Below are positions 8,240 through 16,417 of a stretch of 41,577 nt of DNA, in pieces. Below the pieces are notes generated by a model. The model did no database searches. It was not told where the DNA came from and saw only the letters and a program-made list of their open reading frames with translations. Source of the DNA: Gemmatimonadota bacterium (lineage in GTDB: Bacteria > Gemmatimonadota > Gemmatimonadetes > Longimicrobiales > Gaopeijiaceae); contig JAOUPR010000028.1 of the NCBI GenBank assembly GCA_029879725.1, positions 1-41,577 on the forward strand, in the 5' to 3' direction. The translations under genes were made by a program, and so were the position numbers. Every line of letters begins with the position of its first letter. The first letter of the stretch is position 1.

Positions 8240-9624
8240 GCGCGCAGAATGCCCAGCTGCGGCCACTCCTTCCAGCGCCCCCGCGTGAAATCGGGAACGT
8301 CCACCGGCCGGCTCCGGTTGGCCACCGACCACTCGGAGAGTGGCCCCACCGCCGAGATCGCCGCGGCGTCGTACACGTTCATGTCCGTGGGAAGCCCCTC
8401 CCGGAGACACTTGATGAGCCGGTAGTCCTCGATGAAGTCCATCCCGCCGTGCCCCGCCCCCGCGGACATGGCGCGCAGGTCCTTCCACAGGGGATGCTCG
8501 AATTCTTCCCTGTAGTCCTCCGCGGGCTCCCACGTGTGGGCCGGGCTTCGGCCTTCGACGTACACCCGGTTGGGGTATCCCTGGAAGATCCCCTTCGTCC
8601 CCTGCAGGAGGTGGATCCGGCTGTAGGGCCGGGGGAGATTCGTGTCATGGCTCACGTAGATCGTGCGCCCCTGCGCGGTCCGGATCAGGCTCACGTTCAC
8701 GTCACCCAGCGCGAAGGTCTCCCTCCGCTCGGGCGAGCCCTCCGGAAAGTGCTCCCGGGCATACTCCTGGAGACCCCGGGAGGGACCGCTCATGGAGACC
8801 AGGTAGTCGAAGCGGTCGCCCCGGTTGATGTCCATGACGTTGGCCACGGGCCCGAGACCGTGGGTCGGATAGAGATTGCCGTTGCGCACCCAGGAATGGT
8901 TCCGGCGCCAGAGCCCCTCGCCGTCGGGAGCGAACTTGATGGCGCGAAGGTCATGCAGGTATCCGCACTCGCCGTGGAGGATCTCACCGAACATCCCCAG
9001 ACGGGCCATGTGGAAGACCATCATCTCGGGGCGGTCGTAGTTGCAGTTCTCCATCATGACGCAGTGCTTCCCGTACCGCTCCGCGTACTCGACCAGGGCC
9101 CAGCAATCGTCCATGGTGTAGGCGGCCGGCACCTCCGTGGCCGCGTGCTTTCCATTCTCCATGGCGGCGAGGCACACGGGGACGTGCCACTCCCAGGGGG
9201 TGGCCGTGTACACGAGATCGAGCTCCGCTTCTTCGCACATGCGCCGGAAGTCCTGCTCGCCCCGGGTGTAGAGCGCCGGCCTCGGCTGGCCGGCGTCGAC
9301 GACCCACCCGGCCACTTCTTCCGCCCGGGTCGCGTCGATGTCGCACAGGGCCACGAGGCGCGCGCCCTCGATCTGGAGGAGATTGCGGACGTGTGCACCG
9401 CCCATCCCCCCCACGCCCACGAAGCCGATGCGGACCTCGTCCATGGGGTCCGCCACGGGGAGGTTCCGTGGCGCGGGGCCCGTCCCGTGTCCGTGCCGCC
9501 CACGTGGACCGGCTTCCTGGGCTTCCCCTCCCCCCGGCACGATCCCGCCGACGGCTCCCACGCCCAACCCGAGAGCGCCCAACTTGAGCACGTCCCTACG
9601 ACCGACTCCTCCGGATCCACTCAT
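8236..9624 (-). CDS. Tat-exported Gfo/Idh/MocA-type protein, GH109-like (possible alpha-N-acetylgalactosaminidase)
   Basis: A 462-residue protein. The ATG at 9624 starts a twin-arginine signal (GRRDVLKLGALGLGVGAVGG) and has GGAG upstream, whereas the longer frame to 9759 would bury the signal. Residues 67-76 (GFVGVGGMGG) form the NAD-binding Rossmann loop. The middle carries YTATPWEWHVPV, NGKHAATEVPAA and MMENCNYDRPEM, and the C-terminal part GGMDFIEDYRLIKCLREGLP then DMNVYDAA. These blocks match my recollection of GH109 enzymes, which cleave GalNAc residues by an NAD-dependent redox mechanism. Export and the coupled downstream kinase gene fit a role in releasing sugar from glycans. It could be another exported oxidoreductase of this superfamily; the GH109 call is moderately sure. 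Confidence 0.78.
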   Translation of the reverse strand: MSGSGGVGRRDVLKLGALGLGVGAVGGIVPGGGEAQEAGPRGRHGHGTGPAPRNLPVADPMDEVRIGFVGVGGMGGAHVRNLLQIEGARLVALCDIDATRAEEVAGWVVDAGQPRPALYTRGEQDFRRMCEEAELDLVYTATPWEWHVPVCLAAMENGKHAATEVPAAYTMDDCWALVEYAERYGKHCVMMENCNYDRPEMMVFHMARLGMFGEILHGECGYLHDLRAIKFAPDGEGLWRRNHSWVRNGNLYPTHGLGPVANVMDINRGDRFDYLVSMSGPSRGLQEYAREHFPEGSPERRETFALGDVNVSLIRTAQGRTIYVSHDTNLPRPYSRIHLLQGTKGIFQGYPNRVYVEGRSPAHTWEPAEDYREEFEHPLWKDLRAMSAGAGHGGMDFIEDYRLIKCLREGLPTDMNVYDAAAISAVGPLSEWSVANRSRPVDVPDFTRGRWKEWPQLGILRA

Positions 9625-9823
9625 CCTGTCTCCATGGCTCGGTGTCACTTCCCACCCCTGGCGGAGAACGTGCCATTCGGAACGGCAAAGCTCAAGGGAA
9701 CTCCCCCTCAGGCCGGCGCGGAACCTACCCGGCAGGCACCGGCTTGAGAGCCGACCCACGGGCGCGTACCTTCAAGGTGGACGAACCGCCTCTCTCGACG
9801 GCCATCGCTGGGAGGAAGAAATC

Positions 9824-10291
9824 ATGCGTGCTCTCATTCCGGGTCTCGCTGCCCTGACCTGGCTCGCCGCCTGTGGAACACAGGAGGAGGTGCCTGTCGC
9901 TCAGGGTCCCACGAGGGCGGACTCCGTCCAGGCCGCGGACCAGATGTTCGACCCGTCGGCGTTCGACACCATCCAGTGGGCCACCGACTCGGAAGCCATC
10001 GAGCGGGGAAACCTGGTGTTCAGGATCAGTTGTTCGAAGTGCCATGGAGAGTCCGGTCGCGGCAACGGCAACTTCGTGCTCAAGGCCGACACGCTCCGCC
10101 CACCCAGCTTCCTGGCCGCCGAATGGCGATTCGCCGACGACCCCATCGGTCTCCGACGCCAGATCTTCACCGGCAACGTGGCCGGGATGCCGTACTGGGG
10201 GCTGGTGGGGCTGAAGTACAGGGACATCGACGCGGTGGCGCTGTACATCACCAGATTCCTGCGCACGAACTACTCCGACAACGCCGGATGA
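9824..10291 (+). CDS. c-type cytochrome lipoprotein
   Basis: A 155-residue protein with a type II signal peptide: LTWLAAC puts the lipid-modified cysteine at C17. A single haem-binding site CSKCH lies at 70-74, and GMPYWG further on offers a likely axial methionine. The ATG at 9824 has GGAGGAAG at 9811-9818. It is a small monohaem electron carrier anchored in the envelope, resembling class I cytochromes with a C-terminal helix ([14 protein letters not shown]). No redox enzyme lies beside it, so the partner is unknown. The 199-base gap to the divergent Tat-exported gene should hold both promoters, but no clear boxes were seen. Confidence 0.85.
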   Translation: MRALIPGLAALTWLAACGTQEEVPVAQGPTRADSVQAADQMFDPSAFDTIQWATDSEAIERGNLVFRISCSKCHGESGRGNGNFVLKADTLRPPSFLAAEWRFADDPIGLRRQIFTGNVAGMPYWGLVGLKYRDIDAVALYITRFLRTNYSDNAG

Positions 10292-10300
10292 CCGCGACCA

Positions 10301-10332
10301 GGGGGAGCGCCCACCGGGGCGCCCCCCCTTTC
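10301..10332 (+). terminator. GC-rich stem-loop terminator
   Basis: GGGGG-A-GCGCC (10301-10311) pairs with GGCGC-C-CCCCC (10318-10328) with one A-C mismatch and a 6-base loop, followed by TTT. It begins 9 bases after the cytochrome stop codon. The short T-run lowers confidence, but the position and stem strength fit a terminator. Confidence 0.6.
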
Positions 10333-10427
10333 GCCATCGGTCTCCCCCATCGATCATGTCGCCCGTGTGGTCGATGTCGCATCGACGCGCTCGGTGCTCG
10401 CCCTGCCCCCTTTTCCATACACTGGCC

Positions 10428-11723
10428 ATGATCCGCATCCCTCATTTCAGGCGAAGGATGGGCACCCTCTTCGTTTCCCTCGTACTCCTGTGCTTCGGGA
10501 GCGGGATCCGTGCCCAGGCGCTCCGGCCCGCGGCCCCGGAAGAGGTGGGGATGTCCTCGGACCGGCTGCATCGCCTGGACCGGGCGCTCACCTCGTACGT
10601 GGAGAGTGGACGGCTTCCGGGAGGGGTGATCCTGGTCGCGCGTGATGGCCGGGTGGTGCATCGGCGGGCCTTCGGCTGGCGCGACCTCGAGGAACGGGAC
10701 GCCATGGAGGGCGACGACCTGTTCCGCATCGCCTCGCAGACCAAGGCGCTGGTGAGCGTCGCCGCCATGCTCCTGATGGAGGAGGGGAGCCTCCTCCTGA
10801 ACGACCCGGTGGGGAAGTTCATCCCGTCGTTCCGGACGACGCTGGTGGCCGAGGCCCGGGAAGGCGGTGGCTACGACGTGGTCCCGGCCCACCGCCCCAT
10901 CACCGTCCGGGATCTCCTCACCCATACGTCGGGGGTGGCGTACGGCGGAGGGGTGGGAGCGGACCGCTGGGAGGCCGAGGGGATCCAGGGGTGGTACTTC
11001 GCCCATCGCGACGAGCCCGTTCTCGCCACCGTGGAACGAATGGCCGCGCTCCCCTTCCCGTCCCATCCCGGTGAGAAATGGGTGTACGGATACTCCACGG
11101 ACATCCTGGGGGCGGTGGTGGAAGTCGCCTCCGGGGTTTCCCTTGACCGGTTCCTCGAAACGAGGATCTTCGCCCCGCTGGGGATGGCCGACACCCGCTT
11201 CTTCGTGCCGCCCACGCTGAGGGACCGCCTGGTCACGGTGTACTCCGCCACGCCGTCGGGTGGATTGGAGAGGGCTCCGGACGGAGCCGGGATGGCGGCC
11301 CAGGGCCAGTACGTGGACGGCCCTCGCCGGAGCTTCTCCGGCGGAGCGGGGCTGGTGTCCACCGCGGGAGACTACGCCCGCTTCCTCCAGATGCTCCTGG
11401 ACGGCGGAGCGTTGGATGGGGTGCGACTCCTGTCACCGAAGACGGTGGAACTCATGACCGTCGACCACGTGGGCAGCCTCTACGGGAGCCGGGGCGCCGG
11501 GTTCGGCCTGGGCTTCTCGGTGGTGGAGGATCCGGGCGCCCGGGGACAACCCGGTTCCCTCGGAGAGTTCGGGTGGGGCGGCGCGTACCACTCCACCTAC
11601 TGGGTCGACCCGGCCGAGGGGCTGGTGGTGGTCTACCTGACCCAGGTGATCCCGGCCGGAGGGCTGGACGACCACGAGCGCGTGCGCGCGCTGGTGTACC
11701 AGGCCATCGTCGAGACCCGCTGA
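10428..11723 (+). CDS. Secreted serine hydrolase of the beta-lactamase (class C / esterase) family
   Basis: A 431-residue protein starting with RIPHFRRR and a hydrophobic signal segment ([12 protein letters not shown]) that ends near RAQA. The catalytic SxxK motif is SQTK at 103-106, with S103 as nucleophile and K106 as base. The second motif is YST at 222-224, in place of the YxN of true class C beta-lactamases. A GWGG/YHS segment near the C-terminus stands in for KTG. The loss of the YxN asparagine and the long insert point to an esterase, D-aminopeptidase or peptidase rather than an antibiotic-degrading enzyme. The ATG at 10428 is preferred over an internal ATG at 10458 because it keeps the positively charged N-region of the signal peptide. 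It is convergent with the M20 peptidase gene. Confidence 0.82.
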   Translation: MIRIPHFRRRMGTLFVSLVLLCFGSGIRAQALRPAAPEEVGMSSDRLHRLDRALTSYVESGRLPGGVILVARDGRVVHRRAFGWRDLEERDAMEGDDLFRIASQTKALVSVAAMLLMEEGSLLLNDPVGKFIPSFRTTLVAEAREGGGYDVVPAHRPITVRDLLTHTSGVAYGGGVGADRWEAEGIQGWYFAHRDEPVLATVERMAALPFPSHPGEKWVYGYSTDILGAVVEVASGVSLDRFLETRIFAPLGMADTRFFVPPTLRDRLVTVYSATPSGGLERAPDGAGMAAQGQYVDGPRRSFSGGAGLVSTAGDYARFLQMLLDGGALDGVRLLSPKTVELMTVDHVGSLYGSRGAGFGLGFSVVEDPGARGQPGSLGEFGWGGAYHSTYWVDPAEGLVVVYLTQVIPAGGLDDHERVRALVYQAIVETR

Positions 11724-11753
11724 GGGTCGGCACCCGCGTGGGGGCGCCGACCC
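11724..11753. terminator. Inverted repeat between convergent genes, likely bidirectional terminator
   Basis: GGGTCGGC (11724-11731) pairs exactly with GCCGACCC (11746-11753), with a second small stem CCC/GGG inside the loop. It starts directly after the hydrolase stop and ends ten bases before the stop of the opposing peptidase gene. No T-tract is present on either strand. Confidence 0.5.
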
Positions 11754-11763
11754 CGCGCTCCGG

Positions 11764-13074
11764 TCAGAGTACCGGGCTCTCCCGCGTGAGCCGGTAGATC
11801 AGGATGGCGGCACGCTTGATGGCCAGGGGGAGGGATTCCAGGTCGAGACTCTCCCCCGGTGCATGAGCCCCCTCGCCGTACCCACCCAGCCCCGCCAGGC
11901 CATCGACGTACGGCGCCACGAAGGAGATGTCGGCCGCGCCCCTGCGGGCCGGGTCCAAGGCGGGCATGGGATCCCGCCCCAGCCCGACGTTGATGGCGGA
12001 GAGCGCCTCCTGGAGGGCGATATTGCCAGGGGTGGGAGGCATGGAGGGATACCCCTCCGTGAAGGTCACTTCCGCGGAGGTCCGCGGAAGGTGACGAGCC
12101 ACCACGTCCCGCATCCCCTGGCGGGCACGCTCGAGCTGCTCGTTGGAGATCGTGCGGATCCCCCCGTGCACCACCACCGTGTTCGGGATCACGTTCGTCT
12201 TCCCGAAGGCGGTCCCCCGCGTCTCCTCGTAGTCGTAGCCCACGTCGGTGCCGCCGAGGATGACGCCGGCGTTGAAGGTGAGGTACTCCTCGCCCCGGAC
12301 CTCCTCGTAGAATCCGTTCAGGATGCGGGCGGCCTCGAAGATCGCTCCCGCTCCGGCTTCCTCGGAGAAGATCCCGGAGGAATGGGCCTGGCGGCCGGTC
12401 ACGCTGAGGCGCCACTCCGACGCGCTACGTCGCGCCACGGTGGCCCACTCGGCCTCTTCGTCGCGAATGCCCGACTCGAAGCCCAGGGCGATGTCCGCCC
12501 ACTTCCCCGCTTCGATGAGGTCCCTACGCGCCAACTCGAGGGGCTCGCCGGGACTCTCCTCGTCTCCCGTGAAGACGGCGGTGATCTGCACGTCGTCCAG
12601 CAGCCCCGCCTCGGCCAACGCCCTGAGCGCGAAGATCATGACCACGTCCCCGGCCTTCATGTCGTCGATTCCGGGGCCGGTGGCCCGGTTTCCGTCCCGC
12701 TGGAAGGACTGGAACGGGTCGTCCTCCTCGAAGACCGTATCGAGATGCCCGATCATGAGGATGCGCTTCCCCTCTCCTCCGTTCGTCCGCGCCAGGAGAT
12801 GACCCGCCCTCCCCGTCTCGGGAACGTCGACCCACTCGGTCTCGAGTCCCAGAGCGTCGAGCTCCGCCCGGAGGACCCGGCCCACCTCACGGACGCCCTC
12901 CAGATTCAGGCTTCCGCTGTTGATGTCCACGATGCGCTGAAGGAGAGCCACGGCCTCTTCGGCGTTGGCGTCGGCCCAGGCGGCCAGGTCGGCCTCCACC
13001 GGCGTGAGTTCCTGGCCCCGGAGGGGCGTGGCGACGGCCGCCGCGAGGGTGGCCACGAATAGTAGTCTGCGCAT
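11764..13074 (-). CDS. M20-family metallopeptidase, carboxypeptidase G2-like
   Basis: A 436-residue zinc hydrolase with an N-terminal signal peptide (MRRLLFVATLAAAVATPLRG). The zinc and catalytic residues are visible: H110 and D112 in GHLDTVF, the aspartate pair in GIDDMKAG (137-138), and the glutamates in GDEES (172-173). A histidine follows in the dimerisation domain (QAHSSGIFSEEAGA). The family removes C-terminal amino acids or acyl groups from peptides and acyl-amino acids. The ATG at 13074 is chosen because it begins the signal peptide; the frame remains open to 13125. It lies only 26 bases downstream of the homoserine dehydrogenase-MetX gene on the same strand and so may share its riboswitch-controlled transcript. 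The substrate is unknown. Confidence 0.85.
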   Translation of the reverse strand: MRRLLFVATLAAAVATPLRGQELTPVEADLAAWADANAEEAVALLQRIVDINSGSLNLEGVREVGRVLRAELDALGLETEWVDVPETGRAGHLLARTNGGEGKRILMIGHLDTVFEEDDPFQSFQRDGNRATGPGIDDMKAGDVVMIFALRALAEAGLLDDVQITAVFTGDEESPGEPLELARRDLIEAGKWADIALGFESGIRDEEAEWATVARRSASEWRLSVTGRQAHSSGIFSEEAGAGAIFEAARILNGFYEEVRGEEYLTFNAGVILGGTDVGYDYEETRGTAFGKTNVIPNTVVVHGGIRTISNEQLERARQGMRDVVARHLPRTSAEVTFTEGYPSMPPTPGNIALQEALSAINVGLGRDPMPALDPARRGAADISFVAPYVDGLAGLGGYGEGAHAPGESLDLESLPLAIKRAAILIYRLTRESPVL

Positions 13075-13100
13075 GGAAACGTCCTCGATCGTGGGTAGTG

Positions 13101-15176
13101 TCAAGAGAGATCGGCGGCGAGGCACCGGACCAGCACCTCACCCACCGCATCGTGCTCCTTCAGGAAGCCGTCGTGTCCGTACTCCGTCTGGACCTCGATG
13201 TACCAGGCGGGTCCGCCGGACTCGACCGCCAGTCGTTCGAGCTCGGCGGGGGGAACCAGCGCGTCGGTGTCGAAGCCCACCAGCGTCAGCGGCGCCCGTA
13301 CGGACTCCGGATGCACCGCATGGCGATCCAGCGCCTCGGAAAGGCAGAGGAAGGCCTGGGGATCGAAGCGCTGCGCGAAGGCGTCGCCCCGAGCCTTCAG
13401 ATACGCGGCCACGGGAAAGACCCCCGCCACGGCGTGCTCCGCCGGCGTCGGGAATCTCTCCTCGAACTCCAGCGACGATCGGTAGGTGATCATCCCGAGC
13501 CCCCGGGCGATGGACAGCGCGGGAGCCGGATCTCCCGAGTCTAGACCGAGACGGACGATCCTTCTCTGGATCTCCCGGGCGGCCGTGGCCATGGGGTGGC
13601 TCCGGTGCGACGCCCCCAGGACGCAGAGCCTGCCCACCCGCGGGGGAAAGGCCTCGGCGAGGGCCAGGGCCACCATACCCCCGAAGGAGGCGCCCACCAC
13701 GGCGTGGACCCGCTCGACCCCGAGCGCGTCCAGGAGCCCCGCGAGGGCCCTGGCCTGGTCCACCGTGGCGGCCACCCAGGCGGGATCCCAGGCGTTCGTC
13801 GTGCACGGGCCCCAGGAGGCTCCCGCGCCACCGAGGTAGTCGAAGGCGATGACGTGGTAGCGCTCGGTGTCGATGGCGCGGCCGGGACCGACCTGGTCGG
13901 TCCACCATCCACGCTCGTCTCCCACCGAGCCCGCGAAACGCGTGGCGGATATCCCACCCATGACCACCACGGTGGGCCGGTCCGGACTCCCCCACCGCTC
14001 GAAGGCGAGGTGGCCCGGATGCACGGACACGCCGCATTCGAGCACGAAATCGCTCGGGAGGTGGACGGTTTCCGTGCTGGCCGGAAGCTCCACGGACACG
14101 GCGGGAGCCGCCCTTCCGGCCACCTCCACGGCGGCGCCCGAGAACTCGAGGATCTCCCGGAAGAGGCCGGCCGCGGTGGCCGCGGGTCCCATTCCAGCGC
14201 CCAGGTGGACCCGGCGGCGTCTCCCCGGAAGGTCGTACACGTAGGCGGCCCGGTCCCCCGGCACGGCCAGCGGTGAGGTGCGGGAGACCCCCTCGAAGCC
14301 CACGGCCAGCCTCCCCTCCGCGTCCCCGCGCGCCACCAGGCGCGTCGTGTGGCCACGGGCGGCGCGGCCACGGATCTCCTCCTCCTCCAGGTCCCGGATG
14401 TCCTGGCGCGGGACCTCCTCGGGGGTGGCGGTGACGCCCCAGAGCGCGGAGGCCACCACGGCGAGCTTCACGGCCGCGTCGTACCCCTTCAGGTCCAACT
14501 CCGGATCGGTCTCCAGGAGTCCCCTCCGCCCCGCTTCGTCGATACCGTCCTGTATGGAGCCCCCAGCCTCCACCACTTCGATGATGGTGGTCGTGGAGCC
14601 GCTCCCCGCGATGGCGACCCCCGTGGCCTCCGCCCGGAGCTCCGCGATCTGATGGCGGAGCGCGGCTCCCGCGCCGCCGAGGACGGCGTTGATCCCCACG
14701 CGGCCCCGAGCGGCGGAGAGGTCCAGCCATCGGTGGGCGTGCGCGGCCGCGGCGTCCTTGGCCGCCATCACCAGCGGCGCGCCCCTCGACACGACGTGGG
14801 ACTCCAGGTGGGCGCCCCAACCCTCGCGGGCGAAATCCGTCGAGGTGGCGTCCACCACGAGGTCGGCCTCCACCCTCTCCACGGCCTCCCACGCGTCCCA
14901 CGGCTCGGCGCCGGGAAGGTCGCGCACCTTCCCCCCCGCCGTCTTCACTTCGAGCACGCGCTCGATGTCGACGCCGGCGGACTCGTGGAGCGTTCCGCTC
15001 CCGTCGGTGACGGCCACCACCCTGACGTCCGAGGATGCGAGGAGCTTCAGGAGTTCACGTCCGACCTGCCCTGGACCCAGGAGGTGGAGGGTGGGTCCCG
15101 GCGACGAGCCGGACGTCCGGTACGCGTCGATGCGGACTCCGGCATCGGGCGCGATGGTGTGGTCGTTGTGGGGCAT
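13101..15176 (-). CDS. Fused homoserine dehydrogenase - homoserine O-acyltransferase
   Basis: A 691-residue two-domain enzyme. Residues 28-355 resemble homoserine dehydrogenase: Rossmann loop GPGQVG at 34-39, a lysine in AAKDAAAAH (K140) where the family has NKK, and LETDPELDLKGYDAAVKL (221-238), the conserved acid-rich homoserine site. Residues 370-691 are an alpha/beta-hydrolase MetX: nucleophile S497 in GASFGGM, aspartate in GFDTDAL (636/638), histidine H668 in YGHDGF. The first domain would reduce aspartate semialdehyde to homoserine and the second acylate it for methionine synthesis. Whether acetyl- or succinyl-CoA is used is open: GASHRSHPMATA resembles my memory of succinyl-specific MetX. 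GGAGGA precedes the ATG at 15176. A SAM-I riboswitch lies upstream. Confidence 0.88.
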   Translation of the reverse strand: MPHNDHTIAPDAGVRIDAYRTSGSSPGPTLHLLGPGQVGRELLKLLASSDVRVVAVTDGSGTLHESAGVDIERVLEVKTAGGKVRDLPGAEPWDAWEAVERVEADLVVDATSTDFAREGWGAHLESHVVSRGAPLVMAAKDAAAAHAHRWLDLSAARGRVGINAVLGGAGAALRHQIAELRAEATGVAIAGSGSTTTIIEVVEAGGSIQDGIDEAGRRGLLETDPELDLKGYDAAVKLAVVASALWGVTATPEEVPRQDIRDLEEEEIRGRAARGHTTRLVARGDAEGRLAVGFEGVSRTSPLAVPGDRAAYVYDLPGRRRRVHLGAGMGPAATAAGLFREILEFSGAAVEVAGRAAPAVSVELPASTETVHLPSDFVLECGVSVHPGHLAFERWGSPDRPTVVVMGGISATRFAGSVGDERGWWTDQVGPGRAIDTERYHVIAFDYLGGAGASWGPCTTNAWDPAWVAATVDQARALAGLLDALGVERVHAVVGASFGGMVALALAEAFPPRVGRLCVLGASHRSHPMATAAREIQRRIVRLGLDSGDPAPALSIARGLGMITYRSSLEFEERFPTPAEHAVAGVFPVAAYLKARGDAFAQRFDPQAFLCLSEALDRHAVHPESVRAPLTLVGFDTDALVPPAELERLAVESGGPAWYIEVQTEYGHDGFLKEHDAVGEVLVRCLAADLS

Positions 15177-15180
15177 GACT

Positions 15181-15219
15181 CCTCCGCGATACGTGTCGGC
15201 TCAGGAGAACCCACGGAGG
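15181..15219 (-). promoter_or_regulatory. Riboswitch expression platform: hairpin that hides the ribosome-binding site
   Basis: On the minus-strand transcript, CCTCCGTG (15219 to 15212) can pair with CGCGGAGG (15188 to 15181), which contains the Shine-Dalgarno sequence of the downstream gene, 4 bases before its ATG. The segment CTCCGTGGG (15218 to 15210) is also an exact 9-base complement of CCCACGGAG (15297 to 15289) inside the aptamer. The two pairings are mutually exclusive. An additional inverted repeat GCCGGAC/GTCCGGC (15258-15252 and 15230-15224) lies between, without a U-run. The pairings are seen; control at the level of translation is inferred. Confidence 0.65.
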
Positions 15220-15260
15220 GAAGGCCGGACGGAAGAGGCCACGGGAACGGAGTCCGGCGG

Positions 15261-15377
15261 CTCATCTCTCGCAGAACCGGCAATGGTTCTCCGTGGGATT
15301 TGGCACCATCCGCGGTCCTGGGGACCTGGTGGTTGCCCCGGCGTCAAAGGGCCCATCCCTCAGCCGGTCTCGATAAG
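15261..15377 (-). promoter_or_regulatory. SAM-I (S-box) riboswitch aptamer
   Basis: Read on the minus strand, the segment shows the conserved SAM-I blocks in order: CTTATCGAGACCGGCTGAGG, GGGCCC, GACGCCGGGGCAACC, GGTGCCAAATCC, and a 3' GAGAGATGAG. P1 pairs CTTATC (15377 to 15372) with GATGAG (15266 to 15261), and AGAACC/GGTTCT forms P4. These blocks match the known SAM-I consensus that binds S-adenosylmethionine. It sits about 85 bases upstream of the homoserine dehydrogenase-MetX gene, a typical methionine-pathway target. It should lower expression when SAM is plentiful. Confidence 0.93.
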
Positions 15378-15385
15378 CGTCCGCA

Positions 15386-15414
15386 ACGCTAAACGAATCC
15401 GCGAATGCGGTCAA
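15386..15414 (-). promoter_or_regulatory. Promoter of the riboswitch-controlled methionine gene
   Basis: On the minus strand, TTGACC (15414 to 15409) and TAGCGT (15391 to 15386) are separated by 17 bases. The expected transcription start, about 7 bases on, falls at roughly 15379, just before the first P1 base of the SAM-I aptamer. This is where a riboswitch transcript should begin. Confidence 0.65.
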
Positions 15415-15436
15415 CGACCCCCGATTCCGTTTCCCG

Positions 15437-16417
15437 TCACCCCATTCCCAGGATCCTGGCCGCGTTCCCCCCGTAGATTCCGGCACGCTCCTCGTCGGTC
15501 ACGGGCATCCCCGCGATGCTGGACTTCATCTTCTCCAGGCTTCCGATCATGTGGGGATAGTCGGACCCGGCCACGATGTGGTCCGCGCCTGCGAACTCCA
15601 GCGCCAGGCGGAGGCACGCCGGGTCGAAGTTCACGGTGTCGTAGTAGAAGTTCCTGAGTTGCTCGCTGGGAAGGACGGTGCACCGCTCGCGGCACTCGGG
15701 GTACGCCTCGAAGCCGCGGTCGAAGCGCTCGGCCAGGTACGGCACGGCCCCGCCGAGGTGTCCCAGAACCCACGTGATGTCCGGGTGCCGCTCCACCACG
15801 CCGGCGTACACCAGCGACGCGGTGGCCAGGGTGGTGTCCATGAGGAATCCCACCATGGGCATGAGCATGTACTTCTCCATGACCTCCACGCCCACGGGGT
15901 AGGTGGGATGGATGTAGGCCACCGCGCGGTGACGGTTCAGGACCTCCCACACCGGGAGGAACCGGTCGTCCGAGAGGGGCACTCCGCTGGCGTTGGACAG
16001 GAACATGACCCCCGGAAGTCCCAACTCCCCCAGCACCCGCTCCGCCTCCTCGGCCGCGGCGTCGGGAGCGTTCATGGGGAGATGGGCCAGCGCCGTGTAC
16101 CTCCCCTTCCACGCGGCCACGTCCTCCGCGAAGGCATCGTTGATGACACGGGAGAGTTCCACCGCCCGGTCCGGCGTCTCGATGCTGGTGCCCGGCGCCG
16201 TGAAGGTGAGGACCTGTCGGTCCACGCCGACCTCGTCCAGCACCCGCGCCCGGAAGTCCAGGTCACGGTGGCCCGGCACCAGGACGTTGTAGTCCCCCGG
16301 GGAGTGGAGCACGGGGTTGCCGTCGTCGTCGGTGGTGACCCGGAAATGGCTCCCTCCCGAGCGGATGGCGTCGAGGTATCGGGGTGGGAAGTAGTGGTTG
16401 TGGAAGTCGATGATCAT
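15437..16417 (-). CDS. Amidohydrolase family 2 protein, ACMSD-like decarboxylase/hydrolase
   Basis: A 326-residue TIM-barrel metalloenzyme. It opens with DFHNHYFPP: H6 and H8 form the HxH metal site. It continues with YIHPTYPVG (third histidine), LGHLGGAVPY and ends with GSDYPHM, the metal-binding aspartate. This layout is that of amino-carboxymuconate-semialdehyde decarboxylase and its relatives, which decarboxylate aromatic or enolic acids, or hydrolyse similar compounds. The ATG at 16417 overlaps the stop of the permease gene as ATGA, so the two are co-translated. The pairing suggests that the permease brings in a compound this enzyme works on, but the substrate cannot be named. The frame is open far upstream; that extension lies inside the permease gene and is not used. 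Confidence 0.85.
   Translation of the reverse strand: MIIDFHNHYFPPRYLDAIRSGGSHFRVTTDDDGNPVLHSPGDYNVLVPGHRDLDFRARVLDEVGVDRQVLTFTAPGTSIETPDRAVELSRVINDAFAEDVAAWKGRYTALAHLPMNAPDAAAEEAERVLGELGLPGVMFLSNASGVPLSDDRFLPVWEVLNRHRAVAYIHPTYPVGVEVMEKYMLMPMVGFLMDTTLATASLVYAGVVERHPDITWVLGHLGGAVPYLAERFDRGFEAYPECRERCTVLPSEQLRNFYYDTVNFDPACLRLALEFAGADHIVAGSDYPHMIGSLEKMKSSIAGMPVTDEERAGIYGGNAARILGMG

Noticed and set aside
8240..8533. N-terminal extension of the galactokinase-like gene
   Set aside because: It lies inside the Gfo/Idh/MocA gene, shows Arg/Gly-rich shadow composition and would move the GRVNLIGEHTDYN motif far from the usual N-terminal position.
10428..11723. Antibiotic resistance beta-lactamase
   Set aside because: The fold and SxxK motif fit, but the YxN motif reads YST and KTG is not present, so esterase or peptidase activity is more likely.
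15224..15258. GCCGGAC/GTCCGGC inverted repeat as an intrinsic terminator of the riboswitch
   Set aside because: The loop is over 20 bases and no U-run follows. The Shine-Dalgarno-hiding hairpin explains regulation better, though this repeat may still contribute.
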